In this document: one piece after another, positions 46,693 through 55,059 of the stretch
Position numbering within the stretch: position 1 is the first letter of the stretch
How the letters are laid out: every line of letters begins with the position of its first letter
DNA from: Streptococcus ovis DSM 16829
GTDB lineage: Bacteria; Bacillota; Bacilli; Lactobacillales; Streptococcaceae
DNA length: 64,000 nucleotides
NCBI RefSeq assembly: GCF_000380125.1
Contig: NZ_KB904574.1
Coordinates: 145,418 to 209,417, forward strand
Reading direction: 5' to 3'
Made by a program: the position numbers and the translations under genes
The notes under the pieces: model-generated
Seen by the model: the letters and a program-made list of their open reading frames with translations, nothing else
Told to the model about the DNA's origin: nothing
Database searches by the model: none

Positions 46693-47121
46693 ATGAAAAC
46701 AAAACTCAATCTTCCTTGGTTTAAGGAAAAGCGTGCGCGCATTGAATTGGAGCAGGGCTATGCACAAGCTCAGGAATTGCTCAGAGAACCTGATAAGATA
46801 GAGCGATTTCTTCAGAAATTGGAGCAAAAGCTAAAGCAGGTTCCTTTATTGGGGAGAGAAATAAAGGAGCTTCCTATCCTTCTTTCTCTCTTGCGAAATT
46901 ATTTCAAAAAGGAATACCAAGAAGTACCAGTTGGCACCTTATTAGCAGTAGTGAGTGCTTTGATTTATTTCCTGTCCCCAATTGATGGTCTGCCAGACTT
47001 TATTCCACTCTTGGGGTATTCAGATGATGCTGTTGTCTTAGGAATCTGCTGGAAATTAGTCCAATCAGACTTGAAAGACTATATGGAGTGGCGGAAGACA
47101 CATTACCAATATAGGAAATAA
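46693..47121 (+). CDS. YkvA/DUF1232 family protein
   Basis: A 142-residue protein whose C-terminal half is the DUF1232 domain (YFLSPIDGLPDFIPLLGYSDDAVVLG, about residues 95-120), a short membrane-associated segment with conserved P, D and D residues. Function is unknown. The basic N-terminal region is likely helical. It lies between parE and the Fic gene, is followed by fic after 9 bp, and does not look like a known Fic antitoxin. Confidence 0.82.
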   Translation: MKTKLNLPWFKEKRARIELEQGYAQAQELLREPDKIERFLQKLEQKLKQVPLLGREIKELPILLSLLRNYFKKEYQEVPVGTLLAVVSALIYFLSPIDGLPDFIPLLGYSDDAVVLGICWKLVQSDLKDYMEWRKTHYQYRK

Positions 47122-47130
47122 GGAAAGAAT

Positions 47131-47733
47131 ATGGTACTTGAAAATAAATTAGGTTTGACCAATTCAGCAGAGCTTGCGCGTGAAGAAGAACGCATGACGA
47201 AGTTGAGAGCGAAAGAACTGTTTGAGAGTGGTCAGCTGTTTGAGTTTGAAATTGGGACGTTTGCAGGCCTGTCTGCTATTCATAAAGCACTTTTCTCAGA
47301 TATTTATGAGTTTGCTGGCAACATTCGTGATGTTAATATTGCTAAGGATCATTTTCAGTTTGCTCCTCGTATGTTTTTGAAGCAGTCTCTGCACTATCTG
47401 GACACTCTTCCCCATGAAAATTTTGATGAGATTATTGACAAATATGCAGAAATGAATGTCGCTCATCCTTTTCGTGAGGGAAATGGGCGTGCGATGCGAA
47501 TTTGGCTAGACAATATGTTGCGGGATAAACTGGGGAAAATCGTAGACTGGAATCAGATTGATAAAGACGAGTATCTTAATGCCATGAAACGCAGTCCTAT
47601 TTCAACAGGAGAGCTCAAGTATTTATTATTAAATTCCTTGACGGATGATATGAGTCAAGCAACCTTCTTTAAAGGAGTGGATGCTTCTTATCATTATGAG
47701 GGGTATCATCTGTATAAGACAGAAGAATTGTAA
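47131..47733 (+). CDS. Fic-family AMP transferase, class III autoinhibited type
   Basis: A 200-residue Fic protein. The catalytic motif HPFREGNGR is complete at residues 112-120, preceded by the flap region RDVNIAKDHFQFAP. At the C-terminus SYHYEG (residues 186-191) fits the inhibitory motif [S/T]xxxE[G/N] of class III Fic proteins such as NmFic and EfFic, in which the glutamate blocks ATP binding until relieved. That placement explains the lack of a separate antitoxin. Known VbhT/FicT toxins AMPylate GyrB and ParE and stop growth. Here the gene lies between parE and parC, so topoisomerase IV is an obvious candidate target, though this is inference. AAGGAAAG precedes the ATG. Confidence 0.88.
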   Translation: MVLENKLGLTNSAELAREEERMTKLRAKELFESGQLFEFEIGTFAGLSAIHKALFSDIYEFAGNIRDVNIAKDHFQFAPRMFLKQSLHYLDTLPHENFDEIIDKYAEMNVAHPFREGNGRAMRIWLDNMLRDKLGKIVDWNQIDKDEYLNAMKRSPISTGELKYLLLNSLTDDMSQATFFKGVDASYHYEGYHLYKTEEL

Positions 47734-47979
47734 AAAAGAATGATTTCGGTGACCGAAGCGAGCCAAGACTAGTAAAAAATAATAATTTTAAAAAGCTACT
47801 CCGGCTAGGAGAAGAACCCAGAGAAACAAAGAAAGGAATGTTCAGCTAGTTTCCTAACTGAACACGGGACTAAATTTCTAGGAAAAAAGATAAACCTACC
47901 TAGACGCAAGCGTGGTTATTAGTTTTCCTATTTTTCTACGAAATCTTTCGTACGTGAAACGTCCCTTTGTATCTTAATT
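47734..47979 (+). other. Structured non-coding leader between fic and parC
   Basis: No gene is supported in these 246 bases. GTTCAG plus TAG pair with CTA plus CTGAAC (47839-47863, loop TTTC). An 80-nt structured repeat follows (47871-47950), then TTCGTACGTGAAACGT. The bases before the parC ATG contain no recognisable Shine-Dalgarno sequence. This may be a processed or regulated parC leader. Confidence 0.5.
47871..47950 (+). repeat. 80-nt structured repeat, copy A
   Basis: Left block ATTTCTAGGAAAAAAGATA, a small central hairpin (ACGC with GCGT) and right block TTTTTCTACGAAAT. The outer blocks are partly complementary (TAGGAAAA with TTTTCCTA). A diverged second copy lies in opposite orientation at 54731-54810. 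Confidence 0.6.
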
Positions 47980-50433
47980 ATGTCTAATATTCAAAATATA
48001 TCCCTCGAGGATATTATGGGAGAGCGCTTTGGTCGCTACTCCAAATACATTATTCAGGAGCGGGCGCTGCCTGATATTCGTGACGGGTTGAAACCTGTTC
48101 AGCGCCGCATCCTTTATTCGATGAATAAGGATGGCAATACTTTTGAAAAAGGCTTCCGTAAATCCGCCAAGTCTGTGGGTAATGTCATGGGTAATTTCCA
48201 CCCGCATGGTGACAGTTCGATTTATGATGCCATGGTTCGGATGTCGCAAGACTGGAAAAACCGTGAAACCCTGATTGAGATGCATGGGAACAATGGTTCA
48301 ATGGACGGTGACCCTGCGGCTGCCATGCGTTATACAGAGGCTCGCTTATCTGAAATTGCGGGTTACCTACTCCAAGATATTGACAAAAATACCGTGCCTT
48401 GGGCTTGGAACTTTGATGATACGGAGAAAGAACCGACTGTTTTACCAGCAGCCTTTCCAAATCTATTGGTCAATGGTGCGACAGGTATTTCAGCAGGTTA
48501 TGCGACCGATATTCCACCGCATAATTTGGCAGAAGTCATCGATGCGGTTGTCTATATGATAGACCATCCGTCTGCTAAGTTGGACAAGTTGATGGAATTC
48601 TTGCCGGGCCCTGATTTCCCGACGGGAGCCATTATCCAAGGGGCTGATGAAATCCGCAAGGCCTATGAAACTGGAAAAGGCCGAGTTGTCGTCCGTTCGC
48701 GGACAGAAATCGAAAACCTCAAAGGCGGCAAGAAGCAGATTGTTGCCACGGAGATTCCTTACGAAGTCAACAAAGCCAATCTCGTCAAGAAAATCGATGA
48801 TGTGCGTGTCAATAATAAGGTACCTGGTATTGCAGAAGTGCGCGACGAATCAGACCGTGATGGTTTGCGGATTGCGATTGAGCTGAAGAAGGATGCGGAT
48901 GAACAAACGATTTTGAACTACCTGTTCAAATACACAGACTTGCAAATCAATTACAACTTTAACATGGTAGCGATTGATAATTTCACGCCGCGTCAGGTTG
49001 GTTTGCAAAAGATGCTATCTAGCTACATTGCCCACCGTCGTGATATTATCGTAGCCCGTTCAAAATTTGACAAGGAAAAAGCTGAAAAACGCCTTCACAT
49101 CGTTGAGGGACTTATTCGAGTGATTTCCATCTTGGACGAAGTCATTGCATTGATCCGTGCGTCGGAAAACAAGGCAGATGCCAAGGAAAATCTGAAGGTT
49201 AGCTATGAATTTTCAGAAGAGCAGGCAGAAGCGATTGTGACTCTGCAACTGTATCGTTTGACCAATACCGACATTGTGACATTGGAAAATGAAGAGGCTG
49301 ATTTGCGCGATAAGATTGCCATGCTGACAGCCATTATCGGAGATGAGAGGACCATGTACAATGTCATGAAACGGGAACTCCGTGAATTGAAGAAAGTCTT
49401 TGGCAATCCACGTCGTTCTGAATTGCAGATGGAAGCAGAGGCGATTGAGATTGACACAGCTAGCTTGATTGTAGCAGAGGAAACCTTTGTCAGCGTGACA
49501 CGTGGTGGTTACATCAAACGGACTAGTCCACGTTCTTTCAATTCTTCAACGATTGAAGAAATTGGGAAACGGGAGGAAGATGAACTTATCTTCTTACAAA
49601 ACGCTCAGACAACGCAGCATTTACTCCTCTTTACCAATCTAGGAAATGTTATCTATCGTCCGATTCACGAATTGACAGATATTCGGTGGAAAGATATCGG
49701 GGAACACTTGTCGCAAACCATTACCACCTTTGCGACAGATGAAGAGGTCATCTATGCTGAGATTGTCGATGAATTTGGTGGCGAGACTTATTTTGCTGTG
49801 ACGAAATTGGGTCAAATCAAACGCTTTGAGCGCAAGGAATTTACACCATGGCGGACCTATAAATCTAAATCCCTCAAGTATGCTAAGTTAAAGGATGATG
49901 ATGACTGTGTTGTGACCGTTTCTCCGATTCTTTTAGATGATGTGATGGTTGTGACGCATAATGGTTACGCACTTCGTTTCAATATCGAAGAAGTCCCTGT
50001 GATTGGGGCCAAGGCAGCGGGTGTGAAAGCTATTAATCTGAAAGATGATGATGTGGTACAGGCTGCCTTCATTGCCAACACCAAGACCATGTATCTCTTG
50101 ACGCAGCGCGGTAGTTTGAAACGGATGGCGATTTCCGATATTCCTGTTGCCAAACGTGCAGGCCGCGGTCTTCAAGTCCTTCGGGAATTAAAATCAAAAC
50201 CTCACCGTGTCTTCGTAGCAGGTCCTGTCTTAGCTGAAAATGGCGGAGCAGAATTTGATTTATTTGCGACAGAAGTAGAAGAGAAGCAACAAATCCTGCA
50301 AGTCACCTCCACGACAGGTCAAGTCGAAGAAATCAATTTGACCAATTTGAGTATTTCTGAGCGGACAAGTAATGGAAGTTTTATTTCAGATAAGATTTCA
50401 GATCAGGGAGTATTCAGAGTTGCCATGAAATAA
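47980..50433 (+). CDS. parC: DNA topoisomerase IV subunit A
   Basis: An 817-residue DNA cleavage-religation subunit. The catalytic tyrosine is in AAMRYTEARLS. The quinolone-resistance region reads HPHGDSSIYDAMVRM with Ser79 and Asp83, the residues found in susceptible streptococci. The C-terminal six-bladed beta-pinwheel covers about residues 490-810. ParC works with ParE in a heterotetramer. The start is the usual family N-terminus (MSNIQNISLEDIM) but lacks a clear Shine-Dalgarno sequence. Confidence 0.97.
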   Translation: MSNIQNISLEDIMGERFGRYSKYIIQERALPDIRDGLKPVQRRILYSMNKDGNTFEKGFRKSAKSVGNVMGNFHPHGDSSIYDAMVRMSQDWKNRETLIEMHGNNGSMDGDPAAAMRYTEARLSEIAGYLLQDIDKNTVPWAWNFDDTEKEPTVLPAAFPNLLVNGATGISAGYATDIPPHNLAEVIDAVVYMIDHPSAKLDKLMEFLPGPDFPTGAIIQGADEIRKAYETGKGRVVVRSRTEIENLKGGKKQIVATEIPYEVNKANLVKKIDDVRVNNKVPGIAEVRDESDRDGLRIAIELKKDADEQTILNYLFKYTDLQINYNFNMVAIDNFTPRQVGLQKMLSSYIAHRRDIIVARSKFDKEKAEKRLHIVEGLIRVISILDEVIALIRASENKADAKENLKVSYEFSEEQAEAIVTLQLYRLTNTDIVTLENEEADLRDKIAMLTAIIGDERTMYNVMKRELRELKKVFGNPRRSELQMEAEAIEIDTASLIVAEETFVSVTRGGYIKRTSPRSFNSSTIEEIGKREEDELIFLQNAQTTQHLLLFTNLGNVIYRPIHELTDIRWKDIGEHLSQTITTFATDEEVIYAEIVDEFGGETYFAVTKLGQIKRFERKEFTPWRTYKSKSLKYAKLKDDDDCVVTVSPILLDDVMVVTHNGYALRFNIEEVPVIGAKAAGVKAINLKDDDVVQAAFIANTKTMYLLTQRGSLKRMAISDIPVAKRAGRGLQVLRELKSKPHRVFVAGPVLAENGGAEFDLFATEVEEKQQILQVTSTTGQVEEINLTNLSISERTSNGSFISDKISDQGVFRVAMK

Positions 50434-50439
50434 ATGGAG

Positions 50440-50475
50440 AAAGACAGGGTTGGAAATACTCCATCTTGTCTTTTT
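50440..50475 (+). terminator. Terminator after parC
   Basis: AAAGACAGGGT with GG pairs with CC plus ATCTTGTCTTT (13 pairs including G-T wobbles and one bulge), followed by TTTTT. Confidence 0.75.
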
Positions 50476-50476
50476 G

Positions 50477-50485
50477 TGTTACAAT
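50477..50485 (+). promoter_or_regulatory. Extended -10 promoter of pepN
   Basis: TGTTACAAT (TGn-TACAAT) lies about 35 bases upstream of pepN, directly after the parC terminator. AAGGAG precedes the ATG. Confidence 0.55.
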
Positions 50486-50518
50486 GGCATTGAATAGAAA
50501 AAAAGAAAAGGAGACATT

Positions 50519-53062
50519 ATGACGAGTGTACATCGTTTGATTGAAAAATTTGTGCCTGAACACTATGAGTTGTTCTTAGACGTGAGCCGTGCAAGCAAGA
50601 CCTTTGCTGGTCGTGTAACCATTAAGGGAGAAGCGAAAGAGACGACAATTTCCCTTCATCAAAAAGATTTGACCATTGCTTCAGTAGTCATTGGTGAACA
50701 AACTCTAGACTTTACTATGGATGATGAGAATGAGGTTGTACATATCCAAGTACCAGAAGTTGGTGAAATTGCACTTGATCTCGAGTTTTCAGGTCGCATT
50801 ACGGACAATATGACAGGTATTTATCCATCTTATTACACAGTGGATGGTGTGAAGAAAGAAGTAATTTCTACCCAGTTTGAGAGTCACTTTGCGCGTGAAG
50901 CCTTCCCATCTGTCGATGAACCTGAAGCGAAAGCAACGTTTGACTTCTCAGTGAAATTTGACCAAGAAGAAGGCGAAATAGCCTTGTCCAACATGCCTGA
51001 AATTAAGAGTGAAGAACGCAAGAAAACAGGTATCTGGACTTTTGATACAACTCCACGTATGTCCTCTTACTTGCTTGCCTTTGCCCTTGGAGACTTGCAC
51101 GGAAAAACAGCTCATACGAAAAATGGTACTTTGGTTGGATCCTATGCGACAAAAGCACACAAACTTAGTGAATTGGATTTTTCACTGGATATTGCTGTGC
51201 GTGTGATTGAGTTCTATGAAGATTACTTTGGAGTCAAATACCCTATTCCACAATGTCTTCATGTTGCCTTGCCAGATTTCTCAGCTGGAGCCATGGAAAA
51301 CTGGGGCTTGGTGACTTATCGTGAAGTCTATCTACTTGTGGATGAAAATTCAACCGTATCCAGCCGTCAACAAGTTGCCCTTGTCATTGCGCACGAAGTG
51401 GCTCACCAATGGTTTGGTAACCTTGTGACAATGAAGTGGTGGGATGACCTCTGGCTCAACGAGTCCTTTGCAAACATGATGGAATATGTGGCAATCGATG
51501 CGATTGAACCAAGCTGGAATATCTTTGAAGATTTCCAAACAAGTGGTGTCCAAGCAGCCTTGAAGCGGGATGCAACAGATGGCGTTCAGTCTGTACACGT
51601 AGAGGTTAATCATCCTGATGAGATCAATACGTTATTTGACGCAGCCATCGTCTACGCTAAAGGCAGTCGCCTCATGCACATGCTTCGTCGTTGGTTGGGA
51701 GACGAAGACTTCCGCTCTGGTCTCAAAATTTACTTTGAGCGTCATCAGTATGGTAATACCGTTGGTCGTGATTTGTGGAATGCCCTTTCTGAAGCTTCTG
51801 GACGTGATGTAGCTGGATTTATGGACTCTTGGTTGGAACAACCAGGTTATCCACTTGTAACGGCAACCGTTGAAAATGATCAACTCATTTTGTCACAAGA
51901 GCAATTCTTCATTGGAGAGCATGAAGAGAAGGGACGTTTATGGCAAGTACCGCTTAATAGTAATTGGGCTGGTTTACCTGATACCTTAACAGATGAAAAA
52001 TTAGTCATTCCGAACTTTAGTGCTTTGGCAAGTCAAGATAGTGAAGCTCTGCAGTTGAACACAGGAAATACAGCTCATTACCTAACGGCTTACCAAGGCG
52101 AATTACTGGATAATCTCCTAGCAAACTGGAATAATCTGGATAAGATTTCTAAACTACAAGTCTTGCAAGAACGTCGTTTCTTGGCAGAAAGTGGCGTGAT
52201 TTCTTACAGCGAATTGGTTCCACTTGTTGCTGGTTTGACAGAAGAAACAGATTCAGCTGTATTAGGTGCTATCGCACAAGTTCTTAGTGGACTGAAACGA
52301 TTTATCGATGAAGACAGTGAAGAAGAGACACTCTTCAAATCAATGGTTGCTAATATTTTTGCCAAAAATTTTGAACGTCTTGGTTTTGAGAGAAAAGAAG
52401 GAGAAACAGACGAAGATGAATTACTTCGTGAATTTGCAGTAGCCTTTACGCTGTATGCGGACCAAGAACATGCTATTGAGAAAGCAAAAGCTATTTTCGA
52501 TGCACATAAAGAAAATATAGCCAGCATTCCAGCTGCCATCCGTGCGGATGTATTGACAAACCAAGTGAAACATGCGGAAAGCAAAGAGTTAACAGACCTG
52601 TTGTTGGATACGTATATCCAAACTAATGACGGAGCCTTCCAACGTCAACTGATTGCAGCATTGGCTGAGACGAAACAAGAAGCCGTTCTCGATACATTGA
52701 TTACTGCCTTTGAAAACAAGGATATCATTAAGCCACAAGATTTGGCGACGTGGTACTTGAATTTCCTTGGCAAACCATTTGCACAAGAAAAAGTGTGGGC
52801 ATGGGCGCGGACTGATTGGGATTGGATCAAAGCAGCACTTGGCGGTGATATGAGCTTTGACAAATTTGTGGTTATCCCTTCCAATACCTTCAAAACAGAA
52901 GAGCGCTTAGCGGAATACAAGGTTTTCTTTGAACCTCAATTAACGGATATGGCGTTGAGTCGCAATATTGAGATGGGAATCAAAGATATTCAGTCACGTA
53001 TTCATTTGATTGCGAAGGATCAATTAGCAGTTGCTCAAGCGATTCAAAATCTTGAATTATAA
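50519..53062 (+). CDS. pepN: Lysyl/alanyl aminopeptidase N (M1 family)
   Basis: An 847-residue zinc aminopeptidase that trims N-terminal residues from peptides in the cytoplasm and supplies amino acids. The substrate-recognition motif GAMENWG and the zinc site VIAHEVAHQWFGN with the downstream ligand in WLNESFANMMEY are intact. A C-terminal ERAP1-like helical domain covers about residues 500-840. No signal peptide. Single-gene unit between terminators. Confidence 0.97.
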   Translation: MTSVHRLIEKFVPEHYELFLDVSRASKTFAGRVTIKGEAKETTISLHQKDLTIASVVIGEQTLDFTMDDENEVVHIQVPEVGEIALDLEFSGRITDNMTGIYPSYYTVDGVKKEVISTQFESHFAREAFPSVDEPEAKATFDFSVKFDQEEGEIALSNMPEIKSEERKKTGIWTFDTTPRMSSYLLAFALGDLHGKTAHTKNGTLVGSYATKAHKLSELDFSLDIAVRVIEFYEDYFGVKYPIPQCLHVALPDFSAGAMENWGLVTYREVYLLVDENSTVSSRQQVALVIAHEVAHQWFGNLVTMKWWDDLWLNESFANMMEYVAIDAIEPSWNIFEDFQTSGVQAALKRDATDGVQSVHVEVNHPDEINTLFDAAIVYAKGSRLMHMLRRWLGDEDFRSGLKIYFERHQYGNTVGRDLWNALSEASGRDVAGFMDSWLEQPGYPLVTATVENDQLILSQEQFFIGEHEEKGRLWQVPLNSNWAGLPDTLTDEKLVIPNFSALASQDSEALQLNTGNTAHYLTAYQGELLDNLLANWNNLDKISKLQVLQERRFLAESGVISYSELVPLVAGLTEETDSAVLGAIAQVLSGLKRFIDEDSEEETLFKSMVANIFAKNFERLGFERKEGETDEDELLREFAVAFTLYADQEHAIEKAKAIFDAHKENIASIPAAIRADVLTNQVKHAESKELTDLLLDTYIQTNDGAFQRQLIAALAETKQEAVLDTLITAFENKDIIKPQDLATWYLNFLGKPFAQEKVWAWARTDWDWIKAALGGDMSFDKFVVIPSNTFKTEERLAEYKVFFEPQLTDMALSRNIEMGIKDIQSRIHLIAKDQLAVAQAIQNLEL

Positions 53063-53064
53063 CG

Positions 53065-53092
53065 AAAAAGAAGTGGATTCCACTTCTTTTTT
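53065..53092 (+). terminator. Terminator after pepN
   Basis: AAAAAGAAGTGG pairs with CCACTTCTTTTT across ATT, a 12-bp stem with a T-run. Confidence 0.9.
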
Positions 53093-53179
53093 CTGTTGAT
53101 AAGAATTGTTGGTTGAAAAACTGAAACCTCTTCATGGATGATAAAAAATCCAAACTATATAGAATTTTCTGAAAATTCC

Positions 53180-53208
53180 TTGATTTTTTGTAAAAAAAGA
53201 GATACAAT
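53180..53208 (+). promoter_or_regulatory. Promoter of ilvE
   Basis: TTGATT (53180-53185), a 17-base spacer and TACAAT (53203-53208), 36 bases upstream of ilvE. No T-box leader is present. Confidence 0.65.
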
Positions 53209-53243
53209 ATTTTTTATAATAAAATGGATAAGTAAAGGAGATA

Positions 53244-54269
53244 ATGATGGCAGCAACGATTGATTGGGAAAACCTTGACTTTTCTTATATGAAATTACCT
53301 TATCGCTATTTGGCTTACTATAAAAACGGCCAATGGGAAAAAGGGGAATTAACAGAAGAGGCAGTCTTGCATATTTCTGAAAGCTCTCCATCCTTGCATT
53401 ATGGACAGCAGGCATTTGAAGGACTAAAGGCTTATCGAACAAAAGATGGTTCGATTCAACTTTTTCGTCCAGACCAAAATGCCAAACGTCTACAACGTAC
53501 AGCAGATCGGTTGATGATGGCGCCAGTGCCTGAAGAAATGTTTATTGATGCTTGTAAACAAGTTGTGAAAGCAAATCAAGATTTTGTACCACCTTACGGT
53601 AGCGGCGGGACTCTCTATCTTCGTCCTCTCTTAATTGGAATCGGAGATATCATTGGTGTGAAACCAGCAGATGAATATATTTTCACTGTCTTTGCGATGC
53701 CTGTTGGAAACTATTTCAAAGGTGGCTTGCAACCTACTAATTTCCTTATTCAAGATGAATACGACCGTGCAGCTCCACATGGAACCGGTGCAGCTAAAGT
53801 TGGTGGAAACTATGCTGGTAGCTTTGTTCCAGGACAGCTGGCTAAGAAAAATGGATTCTCAGATGTCATTTATTTGGACCCTGCTACGCACACTAAGATT
53901 GAAGAAGTCGGTTCAGCGAATTTCTTCGGAATTACTGCAGATAATGAATTTGTAACACCGCTGAGTCCATCTATTTTACCGTCTATCACAAAATATTCAC
54001 TCCTTTACTTGGCAGAACACCGTTTAGGAATGAAGGCGATTGAAGGCGATGTATTTCTCGATGATTTAGATAAATTTGTTGAAGCGGGAGCGTGTGGTAC
54101 GGCGGCTGTTATCTCTCCTATCGGAGGAGTACAGCATGGAGATGACTTCCATGTTTTCTACAGTGAGACAGAAGTCGGTCCTGTTACGCGTCGCTTGTAT
54201 GATGAATTGACCGGAATTCAATTTGGTGATGTGGAAGCTCCTGAAGGATGGATTGTTAAAATTGATTAA
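53244..54269 (+). CDS. ilvE: Branched-chain amino acid aminotransferase
   Basis: A 341-residue fold-type IV PLP enzyme that interconverts branched-chain amino acids and their keto acids. The PLP lysine region is GTGAAKVGGNYAGS, and EEVGSANFFGI and GACGTAAVISPIGG are family motifs. Two consecutive ATG codons follow AAGGAG; the second at 53247 has slightly better spacing. brnQ, a branched-chain amino acid carrier, lies further along this window. Confidence 0.96.
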   Translation: MMAATIDWENLDFSYMKLPYRYLAYYKNGQWEKGELTEEAVLHISESSPSLHYGQQAFEGLKAYRTKDGSIQLFRPDQNAKRLQRTADRLMMAPVPEEMFIDACKQVVKANQDFVPPYGSGGTLYLRPLLIGIGDIIGVKPADEYIFTVFAMPVGNYFKGGLQPTNFLIQDEYDRAAPHGTGAAKVGGNYAGSFVPGQLAKKNGFSDVIYLDPATHTKIEEVGSANFFGITADNEFVTPLSPSILPSITKYSLLYLAEHRLGMKAIEGDVFLDDLDKFVEAGACGTAAVISPIGGVQHGDDFHVFYSETEVGPVTRRLYDELTGIQFGDVEAPEGWIVKID

Positions 54270-54276
54270 AAAGAAG

Positions 54277-54300
54277 GGCTTGCTCTTGCAAGCTTTTTTC
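54277..54300 (+). terminator. Terminator after ilvE
   Basis: GGCTTGC pairs with GCAAGCT across TCTT, followed by TTTTTTCTTTTT. Confidence 0.85.
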
Positions 54301-54334
54301 TTTTTCGGTAAAATGGTGGAAGTGAGGTAAAAAG

Positions 54335-54568
54335 ATGAGCAAAAAAGATAAAAAAATTGAAATTCAAATTGAAGATAGTCAGGTACAAGTCAATGGGCAA
54401 AATTTTGACGGTTATCAATTGAGTATTGGAAAAAAAGTAATTGGTGAGATTGCAGAAATCGCAGAAAATCAATTTGCAGTTGTAAAGAACGGAAATACCG
54501 AAAGTTTTTATAAGAAATTAGAAAAAGCTGTCGGAAATATTATTGAAAATTACAATTTAAGTCATTAA
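54335..54568 (+). CDS. DUF2969 family small protein
   Basis: A 77-residue soluble protein found in streptococci and lactobacilli and known only as DUF2969. It is charged, with the core VNGQNFDGYQLSIGKKVIGEIAE and a closing YKKLEKAVGNIIENYN helix. GAGG lies upstream of the ATG. Function is unknown. It sits between ilvE and the tRNA genes. Confidence 0.8.
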   Translation: MSKKDKKIEIQIEDSQVQVNGQNFDGYQLSIGKKVIGEIAEIAENQFAVVKNGNTESFYKKLEKAVGNIIENYNLSH

Positions 54569-54572
54569 ACAC

Positions 54573-54601
54573 TTGTAATGGTTGCTATTTTGTGCTAAAA
54601 T
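54573..54601 (+). promoter_or_regulatory. Promoter of the tRNA-Tyr/tRNA-Gln unit
   Basis: TTGTAA (54573-54578), a 17-base spacer, and TAAAAT (54596-54601) preceded by TGC. It lies 18 bases upstream of mature tRNA-Tyr. Confidence 0.75.
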
Positions 54602-54619
54602 AGTGACTGTTAGTATTGT

Positions 54620-54700
54620 GGAGAGATAGCGAAGAGGCTAAACGCGGCGGACTGTAAATCCGCTCCTTCGGGTTCGGGGGTTCGAATCCCTCTCTCTCCA
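54620..54700 (+). tRNA. tRNA-Tyr (anticodon GTA)
   Basis: An 81-nt class II tRNA with a long variable arm. The acceptor stem pairs GGAGAGA with TCTCTCC, the anticodon GTA is at 54654-54656, and the T-loop GTTCGAATC is standard. The discriminator is A54700. CCA is not encoded. Confidence 0.97.
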
Positions 54701-54718
54701 TTAAGATACGAGAGATGG

Positions 54719-54732
54719 TCTGGCATGCCAGA
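54719..54732. repeat. Perfect 14-bp palindrome beside repeat copy B
   Basis: TCTGGCATGCCAGA is a perfect palindrome at the edge of the structured repeat. It may be part of that element or a protein-binding site. Confidence 0.45.
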
Positions 54733-54810
54733 AATTTCCGTAGAAAATTAGGAGACTGACGCTGAGTGTTACTCACTCAAGGAAGTCTATCTATTTTCCT
54801 AGGAAATTAA
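54731..54810 (-). repeat. 80-nt structured repeat, copy B (inverted relative to copy A)
   Basis: Read on the minus strand: AATTTCCTAGGAAAATAGATA, a central GAGTG/CACTC hairpin, and TCCTAATTTTCTACGGAAAT. The outer blocks match copy A at 47871-47950 closely, while the central hairpin differs in sequence but not in shape. It sits between tRNA-Tyr and tRNA-Gln. Confidence 0.6.
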
Positions 54811-54861
54811 TCTCGAGTTCAATTTCTTTCAAAGGTTGAAGAAGTTGTACAGTATCCACCT

Positions 54862-54933
54862 TGGGGTATAGCCAAGCGGTAAGGCAAGGGACTTTGACTC
54901 CCTCATGCGTTGGTTCGAATCCAGCTACCCCAG
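54862..54933 (+). tRNA. tRNA-Gln (anticodon TTG)
   Basis: A 72-nt tRNA with acceptor pairing TGGGGTA to TACCCCA, anticodon TTG at 54894-54896, T-loop GTTCGAATC and discriminator G54933. CCA is not encoded. A 7-bp hairpin ATTAGGA/TCCTAAT follows at 54941-54958. Confidence 0.96.
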
Positions 54934-54980
54934 TCAAGGTATTAGGAGTAATCCTAATTCGTCAAAGAAGCTAAATAATG

Positions 54981-55008
54981 TTGTCCTTGCGTGTGCCTTA
55001 AATAAAAT
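54981..55008 (+). promoter_or_regulatory. Promoter of rpsA
   Basis: TTGTCC (54981-54986), a 16-base spacer and TAAAAT (55003-55008). The predicted transcript begins just before the leader hairpin. Confidence 0.55.
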
Positions 55009-55016
55009 ATATTTTT

Positions 55017-55043
55017 ATCAGTCTAGCAATGGGGCTAGCTGAT
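55017..55043 (+). promoter_or_regulatory. Leader hairpin next to the rpsA ribosome binding site
   Basis: ATCAG plus CTAGC (one bulged T) pairs with GCTAGCTGAT over the loop AATGGG. The stem ends three bases before the GGAGG of rpsA, so it could control access to the ribosome, for instance as an S1 autoregulatory site. Confidence 0.5.
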
Positions 55044-55059
55044 GTCGGAGGTTTTTTTA

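Noticed and set aside
46693-47121. The DUF1232 gene as an antitoxin for the Fic protein
   Set aside because: It lacks the Fic antitoxin motif [S/T]xxxE[G/N] in a small helical protein, and the Fic protein carries its own inhibitory motif.
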